Assembly: GCA_000507305.1 (NCBI GenBank)
Contig: DF239813.1
Location: 40,452-104,451, forward strand
Length of the DNA: 64,000 bases
Origin: Breviolum minutum Mf 1.05b.01
Lineage: Eukaryota; Sar; Dinophyceae; Suessiales; Symbiodiniaceae
Direction: 5' to 3'
Numbering within the stretch: the first letter of the stretch is position 1; each line of letters opens with the position of its first letter. The notes beneath the pieces were generated by a model that saw only the letters and a list, made by a program, of their open reading frames with translations, did not search any database and was not told where the DNA came from. This document shows positions 22,529 to 33,292 of the stretch, one piece after another. Both the position numbers and the translations under genes were made by a program.

Positions 22529-22815
22529 GAGCCATTGAAAAAAAAGGGGCCCGTGGTTGTTTCGGGTATATATATATACCTGGAACCCATTTGTCCTTTG
22601 TTTTGCGTCCAAAACAAGGTCTTTTCCAATCAAAACAAGGGACATTTGGGTTCCAGGTATATTTACATATACATATATAGATGTGTATATAGGGGATGAA
22701 ATACTACCCAGGTATATGGGGGTTATAATAAACCATGACATAAGGATCGCTATTAAACAACCAGGATTCAATAACTGGAAAGTACCCGAATTGTTTTTTT
22801 CGTGGCTCAATCGTT
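22529..22815. repeat. IR-E element with an IR-K element inside
   Basis: IR-E left end GAGCCATTGAAAAAAAAGGG, then IR-K (about 22568-22662: CCTGGAACCCATTTGTCC and CATTTGGGTTCCAGG-TA), then the rest of IR-E from GGGGATGAAATACTACCC to TTTTTTTCGTGGCTCAAT. Confidence 0.75.
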
Positions 22816-22914
22816 TTATTTGGGGTCACAGGACAAAGCAAAAACAGATCTGAGAAGAAGAGGGGTTTGAGGTGGAAAAGAACGGTGAGGGTGCTGAATT
22901 TTTTGAATATATTG

Positions 22915-23023
22915 AAACTAACTACCATAGAACCTGAAAGTGGATGGTTGGAAGACGATCCTTTCCTTTTTGGGGAGTTCCACCTATTTTCAGGGTCGTT
23001 GGCTGTTCGTTTCAGGGAGGGTA
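22915..23023. repeat. IR-C element
   Basis: Right end GCTGTTCGTTTCAGGGAGGG-TA, centre GGATGGTTGGAAGACGATCC; left end eroded (GAAACTAACTACC). Confidence 0.7.
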
Positions 23024-23659
23024 CATTGTTTTACCCAGTTCTTTTTTTTTAAATTTGGTTACGCACTCAGATGATTTGTTTACCAGGCAAAGTGCTTCCC
23101 AAATGATCTGAAGTATTTGGAGGCTGTTGAAATATGTCCAATTCACCGGAGCTAAATGCGTTCATCTTTGCTAAGAATTAACTTACTCAGGGGCCCATAT
23201 CCACCAATACAGGGGAGCTGTCCTACCTTCAAAAAATGTTGTAAAATCAAAAAGCCTGCATCTCATTAGGCCGTTTGGCCAGGGGGTGGAGGATTCCCTT
23301 GCACAACTGGTCACTGCAGCATACTTTTCGGTGGGGTTTTGGGATTCCAACGTCATCTATATACTTGGATGGTCGTTATGGTTCTATTTCGGTGCACAAT
23401 TCTAGCCATGGAGTTTCCATGGAAGGTTTGTAGATGTATTTCGTAGGCTTGTGACTTCACTAGAGGAAACCGAAAGGAAAAAGCGGGAAAAAGAGAGAGT
23501 GCAAAAATCCGCCATCTATTCAACCCTATACTATTTTCTGGAGAAAAAACACCTTCCTGGAATATTTCCCAAAGGTATCCGGAGTACTATCCGTGAAAAC
23601 ACGTTCCTGGCCTCAGGAACTACATTCCTGCACGGCCCTTTCAATACTGCACTGGTCAG

Positions 23660-23755
23660 GGCGCTACATTGGAAGAGGCAGAGCAGGATGCAGCACGTAA
23701 GGCCCTGCAATCCATCCGCGCTTCGGATTCAGAAGTGGCACGTGTCTTTGCCTGA
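23660..23755 (+). CDS. Terminal exon resembling a dsRNA-binding domain C-terminus
   Basis: After CTGGTCAG: 31 codons and TGA. Reads GATLEEAEQDAARKALQSIR then ASDSEVARVFA. The pattern G-x-(6)-AEQ-x-AA-x-x-AL is the hallmark of the last helix of double-stranded-RNA-binding domains, which contacts the RNA minor groove. Too short to exclude another helix-rich family. Confidence 0.5.
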   Translation, partial: GATLEEAEQDAARKALQSIRASDSEVARVFA

Positions 23756-24116
23756 AAAAAAAAGGATGACGTTGGTTGGTTGGTTTTGTTGGGATGGATT
23801 TGGAAGTATAGATGAAGTTGCTACAACTGGCTAGATATGTATATATGTGATATATGGGTGTAGGAATGGCGTAACCAAAGATTTATTTAGAATTTGGAAC
23901 CAATTTTGTATGAGCATCCCAATTTTCTAAGACCTCCAGTTGCAATTTCTGATTTAATTATAAATTCATACCCTACCTGCCAGCCCCGGAGCAGAGAGGA
24001 AAATTTGACTTGGTCAAGTTTTCATCTTGCATTGTTCGATTTACCCAATCCTTGGTGTTTTTTGCGACGCAATCAGAAGGATTTGAGTTGAACCAAAAAG
24101 CCAAAAAGTTGGGGAT

Positions 24117-24235
24117 ATTGTTCATGGTTCAGAAATCCTACCACCAATTCATAGATTAATAGATTATGTCTCCGATTATTTGTAAGGTTTTATACTTCTT
24201 TCTGGTGGTTCGCCAGATTTCTTACATCAACAGTA
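24117..24235. repeat. IR-A element
   Basis: TTCATGGTTCAGAAATCC and ATTTCTTACATCAACAG-TA; left end mutated. Confidence 0.7.
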
Positions 24236-24351
24236 CGTAGTATTACTGTATACGCATCTACAAGGTGGTCCCAAAGGGGTTGGAGCTTTGATTCAAGGTC
24301 TTTGGTGCTTTGCTTTTTAAGAAAAGTGAGTGGAAAAAATTCAGGGAGCCT

Positions 24352-24446
24352 TACCCTCCAGGGAACTAACATATCCCACCTGGGGGAAAGGAAAATCATC
24401 TTCAAAAGTGCCTTTGGAATGGGATATGTTAGTTCCCTGGAGGGTA
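24352..24446. repeat. IR-B element, CCCTGG variant
   Basis: TA-CCCTCCAGGGAACTAACATA and TGTTAGTTCCCTGGAGGG-TA; long arms reading ATCCCACCTGGGGGAAAGG. Confidence 0.85.
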
Positions 24447-24678
24447 AATTACTTATTTGGGGGAAATCAAACAATGCAAAGGTACGATAAATTTAAGGGA
24501 TTTCCCCTTAAGAGTGCATTGCTTGGGTTGGTGTCCTACAATGACCCCTGAACCCCCGGTATTTTTCGAAGTCCTGTAGGGTGGAGTCCATGGCTGATAC
24601 TATTTATTTCGCAAGGATTTTTTCCTTTGGAGGAACAAAAACGGCGATGGTGGGAGCTTAGTTGGGTGATGGTATAGT

Positions 24679-24785
24679 TACTGGGTGGTGGTTTCGTTCA
24701 TATTTTTTATTTTCACCTCGAAATTTGGGGAAGATGAACCCATTTTGACTAAGATTTTTCTAAATGGGTTGAAACCACCAACCAG
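24679..24785. repeat. IR-H element
   Basis: TA-CTGGGTGGTGGTTTCG and AAATGGGTTGAAACCACCAA. Confidence 0.8.
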
Positions 24786-25436
24786 AGTTCCTTATACAGT
24801 AAATTGAGCTACTAAAATGAAGGGTGAGACCGGTGTTTGGGGAGGTGAAGATAAGCAGACATAAAATCAGTCCCATGGATCCTATGGCCTATCTTTTGCT
24901 AGCCTTTTTGGGGAGTTTAGCAAGTTCTGCAAAATTGCTGGTGAAATTGAAGGCTTCTTGAAGATCCAATCAAGCGTGATGCTTCGATCTTCGTTTAGGC
25001 GTGACTCTTTGCCAACACCTATGATAAAGAGATTTCCCACCACCAAGCCATATGTTTTAAGAATTTAATAGACTTCCCTTTTGGGCCCATGGAGATTTTC
25101 CGTTATTTTTGTGCAACAAAAGTTTCATTCAGCTACTGGTTTGGCTTGGTGGTTTGGAGCTCGGGGGTTTGAATTCCGATTGGATCCCCGAAAATGACAG
25201 GGATTGCTACTGAGGGGTACCCCGATTCGAATTCCAAAACACCGGGCCCCAATCCATCAATAGTATATATACCATGAGCCCCCAAAAACCATGAAAAATT
25301 ACAGGTTTTTGGCCACCTAAAGACCAGCTTATTTACCATAGAGGTCTCTAAAAAGGTAGGTTTTTGGGGTCTATGGTTTAATATATATAGATATATATAC
25401 ATATAGATATAGATAGAATATTAGTAGTTGACTCAG
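24786..25436. other. Stretch without a supported gene
   Basis: No exon with both splice sites recognised. Two AAAAACC(A/T)TGAAA-type segments near 25280 and 25360 are weakly inverted. A first exon of the gene that follows must lie in or left of this stretch. Confidence 0.3.
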
Positions 25437-25579
25437 GTTGGCTTTCCTGGAGAGCCAGCACTTCCAAACAAGCACTCGAGATAGTTGCCGCACAACTCGC
25501 CGATGCTCGTGAGACGGATGGCCAATCGCGTATGAAGCTAAACCGCGCGTTGGCGATCTTTCGTGGAAGGAGGATCAAA
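25437..25579 (+). CDS. Exon, helix-rich, unidentified gene
   Basis: After GACTCAG. Reads SKQALEIVAAQLADARETDG then QSRMKLNRALAIFRGRR. Strongly coding-like and probably helical. The end is set at a GC donor (AAA|GC) because that gives phase 0 with the next exon; a GTTCCT donor at 25593 is an alternative. An IR-D element begins 29 bp later. Confidence 0.55.
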
Positions 25580-25607
25580 GCTCATGAAATACGTTCCTTT
25601 TTTGACC

Positions 25608-25742
25608 TACTTGGATTTGCGATGTGCCAGGAAGTTAGTAAATGGTTAGTAAGTGGGTTATAACCTACCTATGAATCGGATATATTGGGGTTACAACCCA
25701 CTGATCCTAACCATTTACTAACTTCCTGGGACATCCAAGTAG
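25608..25742. repeat. IR-D element, complete
   Basis: TA-CTTGGATTTGCGATGTGCC at the left (diverged) and AACTTCCTGGGACATCCAAG-TA at the right; arms extend about 50 bp through GTTAGTAAATGGTTAG. Confidence 0.85.
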
Positions 25743-25743
25743 T

Positions 25744-25995
25744 TGAGCAATGAAAGAAAGGGACCCTGGTTGTTTAGGGTTTATAGGGGACGAAATACTA
25801 CTGTCCCAGTTACAAAGGGATTACACTCCGGTAAACTAACATAGCAATGTACTTCCTGTTGAAAATGGGGATATTCCATTGCTATGTTAGTTTACCAGCG
25901 GGTATTTCGTAAACCATGACATAAGGATCCCTATTAACCAACCAGGATTACATGTTGGAAAGTACCGTAGTTTTGTTTTTTTCGTTGCTCAGTTG
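25744..25995. repeat. IR-E element with an IR-B element inside
   Basis: IR-E outer ends GAGCAATGAAAGAAAGGG and TTTTTTTCGTTGCTCA. A complete IR-B (25822-25904) sits at a TA of the IR-E sequence GGGATTATAATAAACC, leaving TA at each side. Confidence 0.85.
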
Positions 25996-26396
25996 GTGCG
26001 AAGGGAATGGAGCGATCTTAAAGGAGCTTGGGGAGTATTGGGGCATCTATATATGTATAATCAATTAAATGCGGCGCTATAATTGAATCGGGAACCATAC
26101 ACACCCAGGTTTTGATCAGCACATCTTGGTTGATTGGTTGACGAGAATTAAAAAACTGTTTTTTTTTAATTCTTTTTGTAAAATTATCATTGTTTCATTG
26201 GGACTATGTTGTTGTGTTTTTAACCTACAAGGTTAACTAGACGAATCCATGTTTTCTTCTATGAGCTTGTGGTTGGCTAGCAGGTTGCAATGATGTTGAG
26301 TTCAAGAACATGCATCATTTAAACCTATGTTTAGTCCTTTCACTAAGTTTTGGTGTTTCCTATGCAACATGGTCAAATTCATATGTAGTAGGATTA

Positions 26397-26500
26397 TCTT
26401 CATCATCTTCTTCTTCTTCTTCATCACCATCATCATCATCTACATCATCATCTACATCTACATCATCATCATCATCACCATCAACATCATCTAGCATTAT
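26397..26500. repeat. TCATCA/TCTTCT microsatellite
   Basis: Imperfect trinucleotide run, (TCA)n with TCT and ACA units; the serine run it would encode is not evidence of a gene. Confidence 0.9.
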
Positions 26501-26953
26501 CAAATTAGGGCAACATCAGCTGCATCAGTTCAAATCATATTCGCATCATCTGAATTTGCACATATTTTCTTCAAGAAGATGCTTCCCCCCCCCCCGAGTC
26601 GGCAACTTTCGCCCGTTGACAAGAGTTGGGGTTTTGTCTTTTTTTTTCTGATCAAAACAAGTCAAAGGATTACTGGTGCTTTCAACCCACCAAACCGGTA
26701 TGCTGGTTGAGTCACACATTCAAACACATACCAGTAAATTGAATCATTTTCCCCCAAATTTAGGGGTGAACAAGTTGAAAACATGGAATCATCAATTCAA
26801 CCACCTACATCTTCTTGCGAAAAAACATAAATACACAAGAACCAGTTCTCATTTTTGGGATGCTTCAATTTCCAGACATAACAACTCTCCACTAAAACCC
26901 GAACATTTCCACAGTTCTGTTTCTTCTTTGTTCACGATTTTTCACACCTCTGG

Positions 26954-27092
26954 AGGTTATTTCATGAGAGACGATCCGGATGCTTGCCATGTGGTTCTTT
27001 CAGTACCATGGGAAAGACGTACCTACTACTTCGAAGGAAGTGGTTTGACCAGCGTTTTAGCCAAGGCCCAGCAACTCCGCCACCAAAAAGTT
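26954..27092 (+). CDS. Possible exon, unidentified gene
   Basis: Within a 149-codon frame (26676-27125) the last third has coding-like composition: YFMRDDPDACHVVLSVPWER then RTYYFEGSGL. Candidate limits are an AG at 26953 and a GT near 27093. The upstream part of the frame overlaps the TCA repeat and looks non-coding. Confidence 0.3.
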
Positions 27093-27175
27093 GGGTTTTT
27101 GCAGGGTTTAGTAACAATGTATTGATTAATCAGTAGTGTTCCTTAAGGCTTGCTGGTTCATTAAAAAATATCTCT

Positions 27176-27234
27176 TAGTTACAACCCACTGATCCTAACC
27201 ATTTGATCCTAACTTCCGTCCCGGCACATCCAAG
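27176..27234. repeat. IR-D right half
   Basis: TTACAACCCACTGATCCTAA to CACATCCAAG; no left arm nearby. Confidence 0.7.
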
Positions 27235-27338
27235 ATAATCCCCTAGAACTATGGGAGTTGTACCTCTAAAAATACGAAGGTTGTGGGAGGAACTTCCCCC
27301 ATGGTAGGCACTACCTGGGATGACGTGACCTTCCGCAG

Positions 27339-27488
27339 GAGAGTGCGGCAGAAGCAGCCTTGAAGATCTTGCGTCCCATGACAGCTCCTATGACCGTGGA
27401 GGAGAAACCCTGGCAAAAACGACGAAAATCACGGGATGATCGCAGCAAATCTCAGAAATCACTGCGCGAAACAGCTTTGGATCAGAAG
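27339..27488 (+). CDS. Exon, basic, unidentified gene
   Basis: 50 codons, phase 0 at both ends, between CCTTCCGCAG and a GTGCCT donor. Reads ESAAEAALKILRPMTAPMTV then EEKPWQKRRKSRDDRSKSQK; the basic KRRKSRDDRSK segment could be a nuclear signal. One of the clearest coding exons of the window. Confidence 0.65.
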
Positions 27489-27638
27489 GTGCCTGGAAAA
27501 ATACGGATTTTCCAATTGGTCGAACATATCATGAGCATCTTGGCTTTTTGGTTTCATATACTTTTGGTTTTGTAGTTTGGTTGTTTGGTTGGTTGGTGTT
27601 AGCTTTGGTGATTTAGTTCTTAAGAAGTAATTGATAAT

Positions 27639-27735
27639 CTAGCTGGTGGTTTCAAATATTATATATGTTTACCCATGTTTGAGGAAGATTCCCATTTTGA
27701 CTAATATTTTTCAAATGGGTTGAAACCACCAACTA
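27639..27735. repeat. IR-H element
   Basis: TA-GCTGGTGGTTTCAAATAT and CAAATGGGTTGAAACCACCAA. AGTAATTGATA occurs both just left (27626-27636) and just right (27734-27744). Confidence 0.85.
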
Positions 27736-28084
27736 GTAATTGATATATAATGATTTCTTCATCATTTTGCGAGACAAGTTTCAACCAACCATCATTAAAA
27801 CCAAGTGAAGATCATTCAGAATCAACGAGTTTTCCAAGGCATCCTTGACCAATCTACTCGTAAGTTAAGTCCTCACATTTATCCAACATGGCAATGTCAA
27901 AATCCCATTTAAGTTCTGTGCGTGATGCTTAATCCTACAGGAAATTGGCTACCCCGCTTATTGGGGGTACATCTTGGGTGCATCCCTGTCGCACAAAATG
28001 GTATTTACACACCCTCAAACCTAACGGAGCACTGAAACAAAGGGGTTGGAAGATGAGTTTCCTTTTGGGTTTCGATCTCCTGGC

Positions 28085-28212
28085 AGTTCCTTATAAGTGG
28101 AGTGAAATGGGGCCCCCTATAAATATAGCCGAACATAAATGGGTTTGCCCGGGGTAAAATCACCCTACTTCGAGGGGCCCCATAACTCCCGCTTATAACT
28201 GGTAGGCCGGCC
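28085..28212. repeat. IR-G-like element, degenerate
   Basis: Right end GGCCGGCCCACCTTGTA and inner CATAACTCCCGCTTATAACTGG; left arm largely lost. Confidence 0.5.
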
Positions 28213-28289
28213 CACCTTGTAGGATGTGGACTATGATTGTTTTTTTTTTTCCGAGGGATGGGGATACGCCCAAAGCATCCCAAAGCCTA

Positions 28290-28396
28290 TATGGGTGTTT
28301 CCAAGAATAGGGGTACCCCAAAATGGATGGTTTATAATGGAAAATCCTATTAAAATGGATAATTTGGGGGTACCATTATTTTCGGAAACATCCCTA
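28290..28396. repeat. IR-I element
   Basis: TA-TGGGTGTTTCCAAGAATAGG and TTTTCGGAAACATCCC-TA with the centre CCAAAATGGATGGTTTATAA. Confidence 0.85.
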
Positions 28397-28521
28397 TAGA
28401 CAATGTCCCTTCCAATTATCACCTATCATAACTGATTTGCTCCAGCAATCAGTCAGTGGCTAGCAAGGTTATTAATTATGAACCACCGACCTTGTCCGGA
28501 AATAAGTCCAGGTTATGTAAT

Positions 28522-28653
28522 TACACTCCCTGAAACTAACGGCTTACCCTTGAAAATGGATGGTTGGAATACAAATCCGGCTTCCCTTTTTGAGTTTCGA
28601 AGGCCTACTTTTTAGGGGCGAGCTGCGCTGGCTGTTCGTTTCGGGTTTCGGGT
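28522..28653. repeat. IR-C element
   Basis: TA-CACTCCCTGAAACTAACGG and GGCTGTTCGTTTCGGGTTTC; GGATGGTTGGAATACAAATC inside. Confidence 0.8.
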
Positions 28654-29772
28654 AACCCTTTCCTAAATAAAGATCTGCTGCAAAGGTTGCATGTTGATCA
28701 GCTAATTTTTACCAAGGCCTCATCTCTACCACTTTTCACTTCGATTTTTTTTTTTGGAGCTCAGGAAAACACGGGTCCCGGAAATTCAACCGGAATGATT
28801 TGGTGTATAGCTGTCGTTCTGTAATGGAGAGTGTGGAGGAGAATGAAGAAACTTGAGGTGAAGTTTAGTTGAGTTTTCTCCTTTTTTTTGGCAAATATGT
28901 TTTTGTTATCTCAGTTTTTTTGAAAGTAGATCAAGGATTCAAAATATAGAAACTATGAGTAATACATATATATATATATTATTTAATACAAATCGATACA
29001 TCTTTCTTGAAACACTAGGGTTTGATCCAAAAAAACTATGCCCCAACGTTGTCAAAACACCTGTACTGTATAGCGTTTCACCATCCCTTACTTTTCTCGT
29101 TTCAAATTTCCTATGTAAGGAGGTGAAAGTGTGGCAATCCAACGTGACGGAAATCATGTTGAGAATCCCGCCATTCGAGTTGAATGGAAAAGAATTCAAC
29201 AAGTTGAACTTTACAAAACGTGTGCCAGCATGGAGAAAACCACCAGAAGCAGAACCAAAATATTTTGAGAATGACTTTAAGAGGAAGAAGTTTCTTGGAA
29301 CAACACAAATGATGTGTTTTTCTATTTGGTTTTTGACGTTGTTCGTTGTTCCTGGGATTCTGGTGACTGGTTTTGGATGCTTTTGAGTTGATATATAACT
29401 TTCTCTCTTCCGCTGACGTGCAAAAGTTCAAGTAGATATGCAGGGCTTTTGGAAGAAACAGAACAGGCTGTTCTCTTTGTCTTATTTTGCTCATGTTGTA
29501 TGTTTTTGGCCGTCAACAAACACACTACGTTCGTCATTCATGTACTCATTTCCAAACCATTTACAATGTTTCATTTGTTTTTTCTCGGACCTTTGTTTCA
29601 TTCATATATAGATCCAATATATCAGAGTCCAAATCTTATACAAGTGGGATCATTTGATCCGCGTATGAACCTTACTCTTACTCCAACGTTACCCCCACCA
29701 ATAAGGGTTTAACAGCCGGCCTTAACCTCAACGTAACTTCGACGACACTTGAGGTTTTACGACTTGAAAAAG

Positions 29773-29898
29773 GAGTCGCGTCGTTGCTTTCTCGAAGCTC
29801 AACAAGCTGTTGCAGAGATTGCTGTTGAGCAACTGGTGGAGATGCTTCCGGAGGATTTCTTCGAGAAAACAGAGAGGTTGCTCAATGGTTTGAATGGT
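29773..29898 (+). CDS. Exon, helix-rich, unidentified gene
   Basis: Reads ESRRCFLEAQQAVAEIAVEQ then LVEMLPEDFFEKTERLLNGL; clearly helical. It starts with G after AAAAAG, in phase 0 with the exon ending at 27488. The donor is one of several GT sites at 29897-29909. An IR-A element follows at once. Confidence 0.55.
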
Positions 29899-29916
29899 GT
29901 TGAGTCAGTCATACCA

Positions 29917-30041
29917 CTAGTTGATGGTTCGGAAATCCCAAACAACCACCTGGGATGTACAAAAAAAAAAACTGTAAAAAAATGGGGTTGCAAACCACCA
30001 ACCTCACCTGGTGAATGCCGGATTTCAGCCGATTCAACAGG
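29917..30041. repeat. IR-A element
   Basis: AGTTGATGGTTCGGAAATCC and GGATTTCAGCCGATTCAACAG; ACCACCTGGGATGTAC inside. Confidence 0.75.
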
Positions 30042-30829
30042 TGGGTTACGTTACCTCCCCCCTTGCAGGATGCAGTCTTGGCAAATACAGGTTTATGGGT
30101 TGGGATTTCCTTTCTAAAAAGGGGAAGTTGTAGGTTCCAGCCGTTAATCTTCCAGGAATAAAATTGTCAGGAATCATTTGTCGCGGCCGGAAACAGAGAT
30201 GAGGTCATCAGTGCGTGAAGATGAGCAGGTTGAGTGATCGCTGAGTAGCGATCCTTTGGGGACAGGCAAAAGTGAACAAAAAATGCCTGAAAACAGACAG
30301 TTTTTGTTGTGGTACTGGGTAGCAACTGGCAGGTTTGGTGATTTATTCCCCAACCATGGGGATTTCTTGAATGCAAAGGAGTTTTGGAAGATAGAAACTT
30401 GCTAAAGAGCTAACTTTAGTTGAAGGATTCTTTTGATACTCAAGGGTCCTGTATGAGTTTATTAAAGTTTGCTAAAGCACCTTGTTCCATTTTGAGTTGC
30501 AACTGTTGGAATGATTTGACAGAGGGTAGTGCGCTTCAATTTTTTCGCGTTTGATGTTATGCAAAGCATCTTTTTTCAAACTTCACTACTTGTTTTTTGA
30601 GTGGTGATCTACTATTTGGAAGCATTTCCTGGCATAACTAGTAGACATCACTCCACTGGGCTGTGTTCGAGCGGACTCACCATGGTGGGATCATAAGAAA
30701 CCCTATCAAGGTGTATCACGATACATCCACATATGAATCAATATGACGCTTTCCAGGCTTGTATTTTATGGCTTACCCATCGGAATGGGTGAGACATGTT
30801 CGACATTGTAAAACAAACACTACCAACTT

Positions 30830-30911
30830 CTTACATCAAATAACATCAAATAACATCAAATAACATCAAATAACATCAAATAACATCAAATAACATCAAA
30901 TAACATCAAAT
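30830..30911. repeat. Tandem repeat, 10-bp unit AACATCAAAT
   Basis: About eight uninterrupted, nearly identical copies; the exactness suggests recent expansion. Confidence 0.95.
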
Positions 30912-31336
30912 ATTGGATACAACAGAGAGCAAAGGAAACACATATAATCATTATAGTCTATTCATACCGTATACCTTCCTTAAAGTTATTATACATGAGG
31001 TATATAGTGTTTTTCCAAACCTTTCCTGAATAGCAGCAGCATATTCGTGTTTTTGCAATACTTCAGAACACACACCGCAACCGGGAAAAAACAAGATGAG
31101 ATACCGTGAAGACGGCTCAAGGTAGGAATGGATGACTGACGAGATTCCATGAATCTTTTGCCGGGACTTTTGGCAAAGAAATGCGAATATGCAAAATATA
31201 AACGCCATACCCACACATTTACAGATATAAGACACGGATTTTTTGTATGATCCATGAAGTGATCACCGCAATCAATATATGATTTTTACCACATCAACAG
31301 TTGGAGGCATTTCAAGGGGAAAAAAAATCCCCATAG

Positions 31337-31428
31337 GAATCAACGGGTCGTTGGATTTTCGAAACAGCGATGGAGAGTGCAAGCGTTCTTTCAAGCCATG
31401 GCGAAAGAGCGGGGAACTTCGGAAAAAG
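31337..31428 (+). CDS. Exon, unidentified gene
   Basis: Between CCCATAG and a consensus GTGAGA donor. Reads NQRVVGFSKQRWRVQAFFQA then MAKERGTSEK, ending in phase 1, which matches the two-base start of the exon at 33065. Other frames are also open here, so the choice rests on that match. Confidence 0.5.
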
Positions 31429-31498
31429 GTGAGAGAGGCTGGGGTGCAGTACGTGGTGGTGGAAATTGTGAAAGAGCAGCGAGGGGTTGGTTTGCCAG

Positions 31499-31581
31499 TA
31501 CTGTTGATGGTTCAGAAATCCCAAGGCCAACCACCTGGGAACCCTGTAAATAATGGGATAATCCACCAAACTCAACTGAGC
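31499..31581. repeat. IR-A element cut by an IR-E end
   Basis: CTGTTGATGGTTCAGAAATC and inner boxes present; after AACTCAACT the sequence turns into an IR-E start (GAGCTACGAAAAAAACC). Confidence 0.65.
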
Positions 31582-31637
31582 TACGAAAAAAACCTCCCAC
31601 ATTTACTTTTATATGAAGGTTAATCTGGGGTGCCTGC

Positions 31638-32107
31638 GCGAAAGGAAAATGCTGGTTTGCGAAAGCTCGCGAAAGCAACAGTGACCGCGAAAGCCGCGAA
31701 AGCTGACACGTAAACATGTATATTAATCTTGGGGATTTGGTACAGCAAATCTGCGAAAGGTTCGCGAAAGATGTGCGAAAGGTTCGTGAAAGCTGAGGTG
31801 TTCAAAGTCCAGGAGTCCCCTTTTCATGAAGTGCGCTAAACGGCAAATGTAAAGCATTCCGGAAATACTACGCAAACCATTTCCATGCCAAATGTGCAAG
31901 TGAGAGCAAGTCAGCAAAAGAAAACAAAAGTGATCCGACCCAGCTGCCTGCGCAAGCTCCTCTCTCCCCCATATAAAAAGCATTGATAAACCCCCTTTGG
32001 TCTTAGATATACTTCACCCCTTTCTCCGCGAAAGGGTCGCGAAAGGGTTTGTTCAACCATGTGTTCCGCGAGAGCTAAAACTGTGGTCGCGAAAGTGATG
32101 CGAAAGC
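31638..32107. repeat. Cluster of GCGAAAG motifs
   Basis: Eleven GCGAAAG heptamers, five of them GCGAAAGC (31659, 31669, 31687, 31696, 32100), plus variants, irregularly spaced and all in the same direction. No palindromic element or exon recognised here. Confidence 0.9.
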
Positions 32108-32894
32108 TCCCGCGAAGGTATGTTGCCAGTATAACCGGTTAGGAGAGGGGTTTTTTTCAACGCTCAACTGGTGAGTTCTTGAGTTTTGTGGTTGATTGAT
32201 GGGTTAATTCTTTGAGGTGTTGATACAACTTCTTTTTGAATGGGGCCGTATGAGAAAAAAGAACGGTGTCAAAAAACACAAGGATATAAGAAGGAAATTT
32301 TTGAGTTCCAGGCTATTCAGATAGTAACTATATACAAGTTGTATGTCCCCAGAAGTGTTTGTTTTAGATACGTTTTCTTCGGTAGATACAACAAAAAAAG
32401 TTTCAGCTTGTCCCACCATCTACTTTCCTTGGCCTCGTTTGGGATATGTGGGAGTCTTCCGCGATGAAAAAAACTTTGGTACCAAAACTCCATGAATTCC
32501 TAGCGTTCAAAGGGTGCCTTTTCGATGAAAGGGATCCCCTAAAATTCACCTTAAAGGCAACAATGGCCCTGGCCCAACCACAGGTCCAACATGAATTTCC
32601 GGTCACCTCACACGACCGATTTGGATACTGAATTACCGGTAGCTTCCCTTGGTTTCGGGGGAAATGGGATTTGCCCAAAAATTTCAGGGTCCCCATCCAG
32701 GTTGGTGGAAAGATCAATCCGTTTTGGGCTTGGTGAATTTTTCAGCACCTTCGATTTCAAGTGGATGGATTTATGGCTTGCCATCAAAAAATGTGGCTCC
32801 TTCGGGTGAGCAAATGTACTGACTGTCCCTTGACAAATTCTGAAACTGACAACTAGTCAGTGTAGATCATAATCAGCCTCCAGAGCAGCTAGAT

Positions 32895-32986
32895 TCCCAT
32901 AGTATCCACGTATGGTTTATATACCTACATTTCCCATAAAAATCAACCAAATGTAGCTAAATATACCATACATGGATCCTATGGGA
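32895..32986. repeat. IR-F element
   Basis: CCCATAGTATCCACGTATGG and CCATACATGGATCCTATGGG. Confidence 0.85.
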
Positions 32987-33064
32987 TTATGAGTGTTTGT
33001 TGTTTTTGGAAAATGTCTGCTGAATTTCAGGAAGATTGCAGGTAGATGATTAGAAATTCAGCAG

Positions 33065-33186
33065 AGAATCTGGCGGCTAAACCACGGCTGGGGGTACGTG
33101 TTTCCCAAACCCATCAGTGTGGACAAAAAATCGTCCAACAGATCGCAGGTTCAGTGGTCGAAAAGACGGCCGGCATTTTACTGGAG
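33065..33186 (+). CDS. Exon, unidentified gene
   Basis: After AATTCAGCAG. Reads NLAAKPRLGVRVSQTHQCGQ then KIVQQIAGSVVEKTAGILLE, ending in phase 0 at a GTGCGT donor. Clearly coding-like; no family recognised. Confidence 0.6.
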
Positions 33187-33292
33187 GTGCGTTGGCTTGT
33201 GAAAAATGAGAGACGACCTATTTAGCGAGTCCTGCCGGAACTTAGCATCACCTCCAGCAATTTACAGCAGAATCCCCCACTCAACCCCTACT

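Larger units (their letters stand above)
21032..23755 (+). other. Short gene with dsRNA-binding-like C-terminus (gene span)
   Basis: Three candidate exons on +. The last (23660-23755) has a stop and resembles the second helix of a double-stranded-RNA-binding domain. The middle (22436-22518) could be the beta-strand part. The first would give an N-terminal signal. The grouping is inferred from order and strand; phases between exons are not fully resolved. Confidence 0.35.

Noticed and set aside
26676..27125. 149-codon + frame as a complete gene
   Set aside because: Histidine/serine/threonine-rich first part has intron-like composition; only the last third is kept as a possible exon.
32446..32631. 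61-codon + frame (KKTLVPKLHEFLAFKG) as an exon
   Set aside because: Minus strand is also open over the same stretch, no splice sites fit the neighbouring exons, and no family is recognised.
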